NCBI GenBank assembly: GCA_017577565.1
Contig: PKRH01000015.1
Coordinates: 1 to 36,990 of the forward strand
Direction: 5' to 3'
Length of the DNA stretch: 36,990 nucleotides
Source of the DNA: Thermoanaerobacterales bacterium
Lineage (GTDB): Bacteria > Actinomycetota > Acidimicrobiia > Acidimicrobiales > JACDCH01
Shown here: piece after piece, positions 16,346-23,284 of the stretch
Position numbering within the stretch: the stretch's first letter is position 1
How the letters are laid out: every line of letters begins with the position of its first letter
Notes under the pieces: model-generated
Database searches by the model: none
What the model was told of the DNA's origin: nothing
The model's input: the letters and a program-made list of their open reading frames with translations, nothing else
Made by a program: the position numbers and the translations under genes

Positions 16346-17197
16346 ATGTTCCGTCGTGCCCGCGACTGGTTCGTCACCCGGGGCGAGCGGTTCGAGCGCT
16401 GGGGCACCCGCCTGCTGCGCCGGCCCGGGCTCCGCACCGCCTGGCTGGTGCTCGGCTGCGTCGTCGCCGTGCCCGCGCTGGGCTTCGGCACGGTCAACGT
16501 CGTCAGCCTGCTGGCCCACGAGGAGCGGACCGAGGTGCGGACCGTCGACGCCGACGGCGTCGCCGTGCTCGACGTCCACAACGGCGCCGGGTCGGTCGAG
16601 GTCGTGGGGGTCGAGGGCGCCGACGAGGTGACCGTCCGGGCCCGCATCAGCGAGGGGCTGCGGGCCACCGGCCACCGCGTGGAGGTCGAGGGCGACCGCC
16701 TCGAGGTCCGCGGCAGCTGCCCGCTCGTCGGCGGCGACTGGTGCGAGGTCGACTACACGATCGAGGTGCCCACCCGGCTGCGCGTCGAGGTGTCGGCCCG
16801 GGGGTCGATCACCGTGTCCGACGTCGAGGGCGGGGTCGTGGCCGAGGCCGACCAGTCCTCGGTCCAGGTCGCCCGGGTGGCCGGCGAGCTGGTCCTCGAC
16901 AGCGACCAGGGCCGGGTCGAGGGGCGCGACCTGCGGGCCACCCGGGTGGCGGCGTCGTCCGACCAGGGCCGCATCGAGCTCGAGTTCGCCACCTCGCCCC
17001 GCGCCGTCGACGTCGACGCCGACCAGGGCCGCATCGACATCGTCCTGCCCGACGACCCGGACGTCGCCTACGCCACCGAGCTCGACGCCGACCAGGGCAC
17101 GATCAGCGACCGCATCCGGCAGGACCCGACGAGCGACCGCACGATCCGGGCCTCGTCCGACCAGGGCAACGTCACGATCGCCTACGCGACGACGTAG
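16346..17197 (+). CDS. DUF4097-type membrane-anchored beta-repeat protein with DQG repeats
   Basis: This 283-residue protein has a basic N-terminus, one hydrophobic segment (about residues 33-55) acting as signal anchor, and an extracytoplasmic beta-repeat domain. Six DQ(G/S) turns occur at residues 169, 187, 206, 226, 249 and 272, spaced 18-23 residues apart and mostly followed by a short hydrophobic strand such as RIELEF, RIDIVL or NVTIAY. This suggests a right-handed beta-helix or stacked sheet. A Cys pair (SCPLVGGDWC) may form a disulfide. It lies 7 nt after the response regulator with a TGAGGT ribosome-binding stretch, so it is in the same operon. DUF4097 genes often accompany two-component systems. 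A sensor accessory or envelope adhesion role is inference. Confidence 0.82.
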   Translation: MFRRARDWFVTRGERFERWGTRLLRRPGLRTAWLVLGCVVAVPALGFGTVNVVSLLAHEERTEVRTVDADGVAVLDVHNGAGSVEVVGVEGADEVTVRARISEGLRATGHRVEVEGDRLEVRGSCPLVGGDWCEVDYTIEVPTRLRVEVSARGSITVSDVEGGVVAEADQSSVQVARVAGELVLDSDQGRVEGRDLRATRVAASSDQGRIELEFATSPRAVDVDADQGRIDIVLPDDPDVAYATELDADQGTISDRIRQDPTSDRTIRASSDQGNVTIAYATT

Positions 17198-17226
17198 GCA
17201 CCCCGGCCCCCGACCGGTCCCCGTCC

Positions 17227-17254
17227 CGACGCCCTGCGCCCGCGCGGGGCGTCG
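17227..17254 (+). terminator. Terminator-like hairpin after the right two-component operon
   Basis: Arms 17227-17238 and 17243-17254 form a 12-bp stem including one G-U pair, with a CCCG tetraloop, 30 nt after the DUF4097 stop. There is no T-tract. It separates the two-component unit from the ABC promoter. Confidence 0.55.
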
Positions 17255-17311
17255 CCGCGCCCGGGGCCGTGGCCCGCCCGCCGCCCGACCGGCGGCTACC
17301 GGCACCGCGGG

Positions 17312-17329
17312 GGTGGGGGTGACCCCACC
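17312..17329. promoter_or_regulatory. Inverted-repeat operator candidate, right cassette ABC promoter
   Basis: GGTGGGG-GTGA-CCCCACC has perfect 7-bp arms, 45 nt before the -10 TACCGT and 58 nt before ATG 17388, exactly as at the kinase promoter. The ACGCC and CGGGGCCCG blocks between repeat and -10 are also shared. Confidence 0.65.
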
Positions 17330-17374
17330 TCGCAGACGCCTGTCGGCTCCATTCAGGCGGACGGGGCCCGTCCG

Positions 17375-17380
17375 TACCGT
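17375..17380 (+). promoter_or_regulatory. -10 element of the right ABC ATPase gene, leaderless
   Basis: TACCGT ends 7 nt before ATG 17388. Confidence 0.5.
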
Positions 17381-17387
17381 CGCAGGC

Positions 17388-18170
17388 ATGACGACGAATG
17401 ACGTGTTGACGAGAGCAGATGCCGGGTGGGGCACGTCGACCGGGTTCCCGGTGGCCGTGCGCGCCGAGGCGGTCACCAAGGTCTACGGCAAGGGCGAGAC
17501 CGCGGTGCGGGCCCTGGACGAGGTCGACCTGGCCATCCCCGCCGGGCGGTTCACCGCCGTGATGGGCCCCTCGGGCTCGGGCAAGTCGACCCTCATGCAC
17601 GTGCTGGCCGGCCTGGACACGGTGACCAGCGGGCGGGTGTGGCTGGGCGACGTCGACCTGGCCTCGCTGCCCGAGCGGGAGCTGACCCGCCTGCGGCGCG
17701 ACCGCATCGGCTTCGTGTTCCAGGCCTTCAACCTGCTGCCGACCCTGTCGGCCGCCGAGAACATCACCCTCCCCCTCGACCTGGCCGGCCGGAAGCCGGA
17801 CCGCGACTGGCTCGACCACGTGATCGACACCGTCGGCCTGCGGCCCCGGCTGAAGCACCGCCCGACCGAGCTGTCGGGCGGCCAGCAGCAGCGGGTGGCC
17901 GTGGCCCGGGCGCTCGCCAGCCGGCCCGAGGTCATCTTCGCCGACGAGCCCACCGGCAACCTCGACTCCCGCAGCGGGGCCGAGGTGCTGGGGCTCATGC
18001 GGCGGGCCGTCGACGAGTGGGGCCAGACCATCGTCATGGTCACCCACGACCCCGGTGCGGCCGCCCACGCCGACGCCGTCGTGTTCCTGGCCGACGGCCG
18101 CATCGTCGACCACATGTCCGAACCGACCGCCGAGCGCGTGCTCGAGCGGATGAAGCGCTTCGGGAGCTGA
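17388..18170 (+). CDS. ABC transporter ATP-binding protein (LolD/MacB type, right cassette)
   Basis: This 260-residue ATPase is the energy-coupling partner of the permease that follows 3 nt later. It has Walker A GPSGSGKST (60-68), Q-loop FVFQAFNLLPTLSAAENI, signature LSGGQQQRVAVARAL, Walker B VIFADEPTGNLDS and switch VMVTHDP. It is strongly similar to the left-cassette ATPase throughout, including the GRFTAVMGPSGSGKSTLMH and LRRDRIGFVFQAFNL blocks. The N-terminal extension (MTTNDVLTRADAGWG) differs. ATG 17388 is supported by TACCGT 7 nt upstream, in a promoter matching that of the right kinase. Regulation by the linked response regulator is inferred from the shared repeat. Confidence 0.93.
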   Translation: MTTNDVLTRADAGWGTSTGFPVAVRAEAVTKVYGKGETAVRALDEVDLAIPAGRFTAVMGPSGSGKSTLMHVLAGLDTVTSGRVWLGDVDLASLPERELTRLRRDRIGFVFQAFNLLPTLSAAENITLPLDLAGRKPDRDWLDHVIDTVGLRPRLKHRPTELSGGQQQRVAVARALASRPEVIFADEPTGNLDSRSGAEVLGLMRRAVDEWGQTIVMVTHDPGAAAHADAVVFLADGRIVDHMSEPTAERVLERMKRFGS

Positions 18171-18173
18171 CCC

Positions 18174-20702
18174 ATGTGGCGCACGACCATGAAGTCCCTG
18201 GCGGCCCACAAGCGCCGCCTGCTGGCCACCTGCTCGGCCGTGCTGCTGGGCGTGGCCTTCCTCGCCGGCATGCTCGTGCTCGGCGACACCCTCACCGACG
18301 GCTTCGGCCGGATGTTCACCGAGGCGAACTCGGGGACCGACGTCGTCGTCCGCTCGAGCGTCGAGGTCGGTGAGGGCGACTTCACCGAGCGGGGCACGAT
18401 CGACCGGGCACTGGTCGACGAGATCGCGGCGGTCGACGGCGTCGAGTCCGTGGCCGCCAGCATCGTCGGCCACGGCCGCATCGTGGGCGCCGACGGCGAC
18501 CCGGTCGGCGGCAACGGCCCCCCGACCTACGCCGGCAACTGGATCACCGACGACGACCTGAACCCCTACGACCTGGCCGAGGGGCGCGCCCCGGCGGCGC
18601 CCGGCGAGGTGGTCATCGACAAGGCGGCGGCGAAGGCCGGCGACCTCGAGGTCGGCGACACGACGATCGTCCGCACGCCCGAGCCGGTCGAGGTCACGAT
18701 CGTCGGCCTGGCCACCTTCGGCGAGGCCGACAGCCAGGGCCCGATCACCTGGGCGGCGTTCACCGACGAGTTCGCCGAGGAGGTCGTCCTGCGCCAGCCC
18801 GGCCAGGTGACGAGCATCGTGGTCGGCGCCGAGGAGGGCGTCGGCCAGGAGGAGCTCGCCCGGCGCATCGACGCCGTGCTCCCCGAGGGCGTCGAGAGCC
18901 TGACGGGCGCCGAGCTGACCGAGGAGCAGGAGGACGCCCTCCAGAAGGACTTCCTGGGCTTCCTCCGGACCTTCATGCTGGTCTTCGCCGGCATCGCCCT
19001 CGTGGTGGCGACGTTCAGCATCTACAACACCTTCTCGATCCTCGTCGCCCAGCGCACCCGGGAGTCCGCGCTGCTGCGGGCCGTCGGCGCCTCCCGCGGC
19101 CAGGTGCTGCGGTCGGTGGCGCTCGAGGCCCTCGTCGTCGGCCTGGTGGCCTCGGCCGGCGGCATCGCCCTCGGCATCGGGCTGGCCACGGGCCTGCTCT
19201 CGCTCATGGAGGGCATGAGCATGGCGGTGCCCGGCACGCCGCTGGCGGTCGGTGCCGACACGGTGGCCGTCGCCGCGGCGGTGGGTGTGCTCGTCACGCT
19301 GCTGGCCAGCATCGCCCCGGCCGTGCGGGCGTCGCGGGTCGCCCCCCTGGCCGCCCTGCGGGACGTGGCGGTCGACCGGTCGGGCACCTCGCGGGCGCGG
19401 GCCGTCGGCGGGGCGCTGGCCGGCGCCGCCGGCGTGGCGCTCGTCGTCGCCGGCGCCACCGGGCGGGACATCGGCTTGGCCGGCATCGGCGCCCTCGTCA
19501 CCCTGGTCGGCGTCGTGACGCTCGGCCCGGTGCTGGCCCGGCCGGCCGCCGGTGCGCTCGGTGCGCCGCTGGCGGCCCGCAGCCTGAGCGGCGCGCTGGC
19601 CCGGCGCAACGCCATGCGCAACCCCCGGCGCACCGCGGGCACGGCCGCCGCGCTGATGATCGGCGTCGCCGTCGTCTCGCTGTTCACCGTGGTGGCCGCC
19701 TCGGTCAAGCGGTCGGTGGAGGAGACCGTCGACGAGCAGTTCGCCGGCGACCTCGTCGTCGCCACCGACGGCTGGGGCGTCGGCGGGCTGCCGGTGGAGA
19801 TGGCCGGTGCCATCGCCGAGCTGCCCGAGGTCGACACCGTGGTCGCCGCCGCCAACGCCCCCGTGCGCCTCGACGGCGAGGACGATGTCGCCGCGGCGGT
19901 CGACGTCGAGTCCCTGACCGGGCTGTTCGACCTCGAGGTGGCCGAGGGCTCGCTGGACGCGGTGGGCGACGACGGCCTGGCCGTGTCCGAGCGCTACGCC
20001 GAGGACAACGGCCTCGCCCTGGGCGACGTGCTGCAGGTCGAGCTGGCCGACGGGTCGGCCCACCGGATGGAGGTGCGGGCGGTCTACGGCAACGACGACC
20101 TGCTCGGCGGGCTGCTGCTGCCCCGCGGCCTCTACCTCGACCACGCCCCCCAGCCCGCGGACCTCGTCGTCATGGTCCGCCTGGCCGACGACGTCACCGA
20201 GGCCGAGGGCGAGGCGGCGGTCCAGGCGGTGGCCGACCGGTTCGGCGCCCCGGACGTCCAGACCGACGAGGAGTACGCCGAGGCGGTGGGCGGTCAGGTC
20301 GACCAGCTGCTGACCGTCGTGTACGCCATGCTCGCCCTGGCGATCCTCATCGCCCTCATGGGCATCGCCAACACGCTGTCGCTGTCGATCCACGAGCGGA
20401 CCCGCGAGCTCGGCCTGCTGCGGGCCGTCGGTCAGACCCGGCGCCAGCTGCGGGCGATGGTCCGGGGCGAGGCGGTCACCGTGGCGCTGTTCGGCACGCT
20501 GTGCGGCCTCGGGCTCGGCCTGTTCCTCGGGTGGGCGATGGTCGAGGCGCTGGCCGACGAGGGCTTCACGTCCTTCGCCCTCCCGACGGGGCAGCTCGCG
20601 GTCATCGTCGGGCTCGGTGCGGTGGTCGGCGTGCTCGCCGCCCTGCGCCCCGCCCGCCGGGCCGCCCGGCTGGACGTGCTCGAGGCGATCGCCACCGACT
20701 GA
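18174..20702 (+). CDS. FtsX/MacB-type ABC transporter permease (right cassette)
   Basis: This 842-residue permease has the same layout as its left counterpart: a first TM near residues 15-32, a MacB-like extracytoplasmic domain with GADGDPVGGNGPPTYAGNW, three TMs with FSIYNTFSILVAQRTRESAL, a central membrane pair, a second extracytoplasmic domain, and a C-terminal FtsX domain with IALMGIANTLSLSIHERTRE. The N-terminal half shares many segments with the left protein, such as LNPY-LAEGRAP and VEVTIVGLATFGE, so the two are paralogs. The start follows GGGAG about 8 nt upstream and lies 3 nt after the ATPase, the same gap as in the left cassette. The transported molecule is unknown. Confidence 0.9.
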   Translation: MWRTTMKSLAAHKRRLLATCSAVLLGVAFLAGMLVLGDTLTDGFGRMFTEANSGTDVVVRSSVEVGEGDFTERGTIDRALVDEIAAVDGVESVAASIVGHGRIVGADGDPVGGNGPPTYAGNWITDDDLNPYDLAEGRAPAAPGEVVIDKAAAKAGDLEVGDTTIVRTPEPVEVTIVGLATFGEADSQGPITWAAFTDEFAEEVVLRQPGQVTSIVVGAEEGVGQEELARRIDAVLPEGVESLTGAELTEEQEDALQKDFLGFLRTFMLVFAGIALVVATFSIYNTFSILVAQRTRESALLRAVGASRGQVLRSVALEALVVGLVASAGGIALGIGLATGLLSLMEGMSMAVPGTPLAVGADTVAVAAAVGVLVTLLASIAPAVRASRVAPLAALRDVAVDRSGTSRARAVGGALAGAAGVALVVAGATGRDIGLAGIGALVTLVGVVTLGPVLARPAAGALGAPLAARSLSGALARRNAMRNPRRTAGTAAALMIGVAVVSLFTVVAASVKRSVEETVDEQFAGDLVVATDGWGVGGLPVEMAGAIAELPEVDTVVAAANAPVRLDGEDDVAAAVDVESLTGLFDLEVAEGSLDAVGDDGLAVSERYAEDNGLALGDVLQVELADGSAHRMEVRAVYGNDDLLGGLLLPRGLYLDHAPQPADLVVMVRLADDVTEAEGEAAVQAVADRFGAPDVQTDEEYAEAVGGQVDQLLTVVYAMLALAILIALMGIANTLSLSIHERTRELGLLRAVGQTRRQLRAMVRGEAVTVALFGTLCGLGLGLFLGWAMVEALADEGFTSFALPTGQLAVIVGLGAVVGVLAALRPARRAARLDVLEAIATD

Positions 20703-20796
20703 CCGCCCGCAGGCCACCAGCACCGCCACCGGCCGACGTCCGGCGAGGCCGGTGGCGACCCCCGCCCGGTGTCTCCAACCCACCCGCACCGGGCAG

Positions 20797-20829
20797 CCGG
20801 CGCCCCCTCCTCCCCCGAGGGGGCGCCGG
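20797..20829. terminator. Perfect 13-bp bidirectional terminator-like hairpin
   Basis: CCGGCGCCCCCTC (20797-20809) and its exact complement (20817-20829) enclose a 7-nt loop. It lies between the convergent right permease and DUF2207 genes. Confidence 0.65.
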
Positions 20830-20841
20830 CGCGCCCGGGCG

Positions 20842-22608
20842 TCACCAGCTGCTGCCGCCCCCGCCGCCGGCGCCGCCGCCGACCGAGCCGCCGCCGAAGC
20901 TGCCGCCACCACCGCCGCCACCGCTCGACGAGGGCGGGGTGGCCGTCGACGACGTGGAGGAGACGAGCGCCGGCCCCAGGTGGGCGTAGCGGACGCCGGG
21001 CGTGTCGGGCGGGATGCTCGAGGCCGCCACGGCCCGGGACCAGCGGTCGATCTCCCCGAGCGCCACGGCCCACGCCGTGTACTCCCGCAGCACGCCCCGG
21101 CGGGCGGCCTCCTCGGCGTGGTAGGCCTCGGACTCGGCGAGGAAGCGGCGGAACGACTCGGTGCGCAGCCACAGCGCCGAGCCGAGCGGGGTGCGGACGT
21201 GCAGCTCCCACGCGCCGACCAGGGCGGCCAGCCCCGCCCCGGCCACCAGGCCGGCCAGCACGGTGACGACCAGCCACGGCGCGCCCCACGTCCCGGCCAG
21301 GAACCCGCCCAGGAAGGCGAGGCCGGCCCCGACCAGCCCGGCCAGCAGGCCCAGACCCCGCACGACGGTCTTGCGCACGTCCGCCTGCCGGTCCCACAGG
21401 CCGCTGGCGTCGCGCCAGCTGGCGAGCGCGTCGGTGACCTGCTGCCAGGCCTTGGCGAAGTCCTTGCTGTAGGTGCCGAGGCGGATCTCCGGGCCCTTGG
21501 CGAACATCGTGGCGAAGATGTGCTGGTGCTCCGGCGGCGCGGGGGCGCCGGCGACGCGGCGCAGCACGGTCTTCCCCGTGCTGTCGTCGAGGTCGACGAC
21601 GCCGTCGATCGCCGCCTGGATCAGCCAGGCGACCTTGTGCTCCGGGAACACGCGCTCGCGGAGCACGACGCCGCCCTGGGCCGGGGTCAGCCCGGCGGGC
21701 GGGGCGAACTCGATGGTCGCCATCCGGGCCAGCTCCTCGGCATCGACCCGGATCTCCGGGGCCGGCGCTGCCGCGGCGCCGACCGTGCTCCCGCCGTAGG
21801 CCGCGTCGGCCGCCCCGCCCGGGGTGACGCGCTCGCGCCCGGCCCGCCGGACCGCGATCGTCGTGGGGACGGCGGCGACGGCGGCCGCGGCCGCGGCGGT
21901 GGCCGCCGGGGGCACGACACCGGTCCCCCGGTCGCCCGGCGGGTCGGGCGGCTCCGGCACGGCGGGGGCCGCGACCGGGGTGCCGACCCGGCCCTCGATC
22001 GAGACGCCCTCGTAGGCGTCGAGGTCGCTGACCCGGGCCGTGACGTGGCCGGGGGCCACGACCTCGACGGTGCACCGCGCCGTCGACCCCGCGGCCCCGA
22101 CGTAGCAGGCCGGCTGGTCGAGCTCGAAGGGGGTGACGAGGTGGACCTCCGCCTCCTCGATCGGGACGGTCCACTCGTGGCCGAAGGTCTCCCAGTCGAC
22201 GACCTCGCCCTGCCGGATCCCGGGGAGGTCGTAGTCGATGCGGTAGCGGGCCCGGCCCGAGACCGTCTCGTCCGGGTCGCCGATCCGGATCTCCGTGTCG
22301 CCGCCGGGCCGGAGGTCGACGGTCACGTCGTCGGGCGCGTCCGGCGAGCTGACCGAGACGGAGTCGGGCTCCGCCCCGGGGACCCAGCGGAGGATGCCGT
22401 GCTTGCCCCGCTCGCCCGCGAAGTTGTAGTCCACCACCTCGGTGACCCGGCCGCCGCCGTCGGCGCCGACCTCCGCCACCGTCCAGTAGCGCTCGATGCG
22501 CTCCTCCCCGACGGCTTGCGTGACGCCGAAGAGCGCCAGGAGGCCGACGCCGATGCTGCCCGCCGCCATGACGCCCGTGTCGAACCTGCGCCGTCTCCTC
22601 GCTTCCAC
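20842..22608 (-). CDS. DUF2207 family membrane protein with glycine-rich tail
   Basis: This 588-residue protein has an N-terminal hydrophobic segment after an Arg-rich start (about residues 14-32). The extracytoplasmic DUF2207 beta domain follows (ERIERYWTVAEVGADGGG, GKHGILRWVPG, YRIDYDLPGIRQGEVVDW). Next come a Pro/Ala-rich linker with a hydrophobic stretch near 230, a cytoplasmic domain (PAQGGVVLRERVFPEHKVAW), a TM pair near 365-410 and a C-terminal Ser/Gly tail ending SSW. This is the standard DUF2207 architecture; function is unknown. GTG 22608 is supported by TAGCGT 7 nt upstream. It lies downstream of the universal stress gene on the same strand, with its own promoter. Confidence 0.85.
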   Translation of the reverse strand: MEARRRRRFDTGVMAAGSIGVGLLALFGVTQAVGEERIERYWTVAEVGADGGGRVTEVVDYNFAGERGKHGILRWVPGAEPDSVSVSSPDAPDDVTVDLRPGGDTEIRIGDPDETVSGRARYRIDYDLPGIRQGEVVDWETFGHEWTVPIEEAEVHLVTPFELDQPACYVGAAGSTARCTVEVVAPGHVTARVSDLDAYEGVSIEGRVGTPVAAPAVPEPPDPPGDRGTGVVPPAATAAAAAAVAAVPTTIAVRRAGRERVTPGGAADAAYGGSTVGAAAAPAPEIRVDAEELARMATIEFAPPAGLTPAQGGVVLRERVFPEHKVAWLIQAAIDGVVDLDDSTGKTVLRRVAGAPAPPEHQHIFATMFAKGPEIRLGTYSKDFAKAWQQVTDALASWRDASGLWDRQADVRKTVVRGLGLLAGLVGAGLAFLGGFLAGTWGAPWLVVTVLAGLVAGAGLAALVGAWELHVRTPLGSALWLRTESFRRFLAESEAYHAEEAARRGVLREYTAWAVALGEIDRWSRAVAASSIPPDTPGVRYAHLGPALVSSTSSTATPPSSSGGGGGGGSFGGGSVGGGAGGGGGSSW

Positions 22609-22615
22609 GCGGGCG

Positions 22616-22621
22616 ACGCTA
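22616..22621 (-). promoter_or_regulatory. -10 element of the DUF2207 gene, leaderless
   Basis: TAGCGT on the minus strand ends 7 nt before GTG 22608. Confidence 0.5.
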
Positions 22622-22683
22622 GTGCCGGCCGGCGGGGCCGGTGACGTCGGCCACGGCGGGTGCCGGCGACCGGCGCGGTCGCG

Positions 22684-23187
22684 TCAGCGCTCGGGCGGGT
22701 GGCGCAGCACGACGACCGGGCAGGGGGCGTGGTTGACGCAGGAGGCGGCGACCGAGCCCAGCATCAGCCGGGACAGCCCGCTGCGCCCGTGCGAGCCGAC
22801 GACCAGCAGGTCGGCGCCCTCGGCCACCTCGATGAGGGTGGCCGCCGGCGACCCCGGCAGCACGGTGCGCAGCACCTCGGGCGGCGCCGCGTCGATGGCG
22901 GCCAGCGCCTCGTCGACGATGCGGTCGACCTCGGCGCGGGCGGCGGCGTCGATCGCCGCCTCGTCGACCGGGATCACGAGGGTCGCGCCGAAGGGCAGCG
23001 CGGACACCGGCGGCGTCCACACGTGCACGACCTCGACCGTCGCGCCGCGCAGGGCGCCCTCCTCGAGGGCCCAACGCAGCGCCGCCTGCGCCTGCTCGGA
23101 GTCGTCGACCCCGACCACGATGCGCCCGCCCCGTCCGGAGGTCGCGGCGGTCTCGGGTTGCGGGGTCATCTCAGCGTCGGTGCTCAC
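22684..23187 (-). CDS. Universal stress protein (UspA family)
   Basis: This 167-residue single Usp domain begins with the strand IVVGVDDSEQAQAALRWAL and ends with the ATP-binding motif G-x2-G-x9-G-S seen in GSHGRSGLSRLMLGSVAASC followed by VNHAPCPVVVLR. It therefore belongs to the ATP-binding Usp class, cytosolic proteins induced by stress, hypoxia or starvation. An insertion (VSALPFGATLVIPVDEAA) follows the second strand. GTG 23187 is chosen as the longest start, with a TAGACC box 6 nt upstream; ATG 23169 is an alternative. It is divergent from the potassium channel across about 97 bp, so the two may share a stress-related control region. Confidence 0.92.
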   Translation of the reverse strand: MSTDAEMTPQPETAATSGRGGRIVVGVDDSEQAQAALRWALEEGALRGATVEVVHVWTPPVSALPFGATLVIPVDEAAIDAAARAEVDRIVDEALAAIDAAPPEVLRTVLPGSPAATLIEVAEGADLLVVGSHGRSGLSRLMLGSVAASCVNHAPCPVVVLRHPPER

Positions 23188-23193
23188 GCCGCA

Positions 23194-23199
23194 GGTCTA
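23194..23199 (-). promoter_or_regulatory. Weak -10 element of the universal stress gene
   Basis: TAGACC on the minus strand ends 6 nt before GTG 23187. The final base departs from TANNNT. Confidence 0.3.
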
Positions 23200-23269
23200 C
23201 CCCATGGCGCCGGGTCGCCGACCACCGTCACCCGGGACCGGGCGCTGCCTGCCGGGCGGCGCCCGGGCC

Positions 23270-23275
23270 TAGCCT
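23270..23275 (+). promoter_or_regulatory. -10 element of the potassium channel gene
   Basis: TAGCCT ends 9 nt before GTG 23285. Confidence 0.4.
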
Positions 23276-23284
23276 CGGTGGCGC

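Noticed and set aside
17172..20921. Open frame of about 1250 codons on the minus strand, antisense to the right ABC genes
   Set aside because: Same reason: skewed composition, no recognisable motif, and it mirrors the codon pattern of the real plus-strand ATPase and permease.
20842..20940. Glycine-rich repeat read as a PE_PGRS-like or repeat element
   Set aside because: It is the C-terminal Ser/Gly tail normal for DUF2207 proteins.
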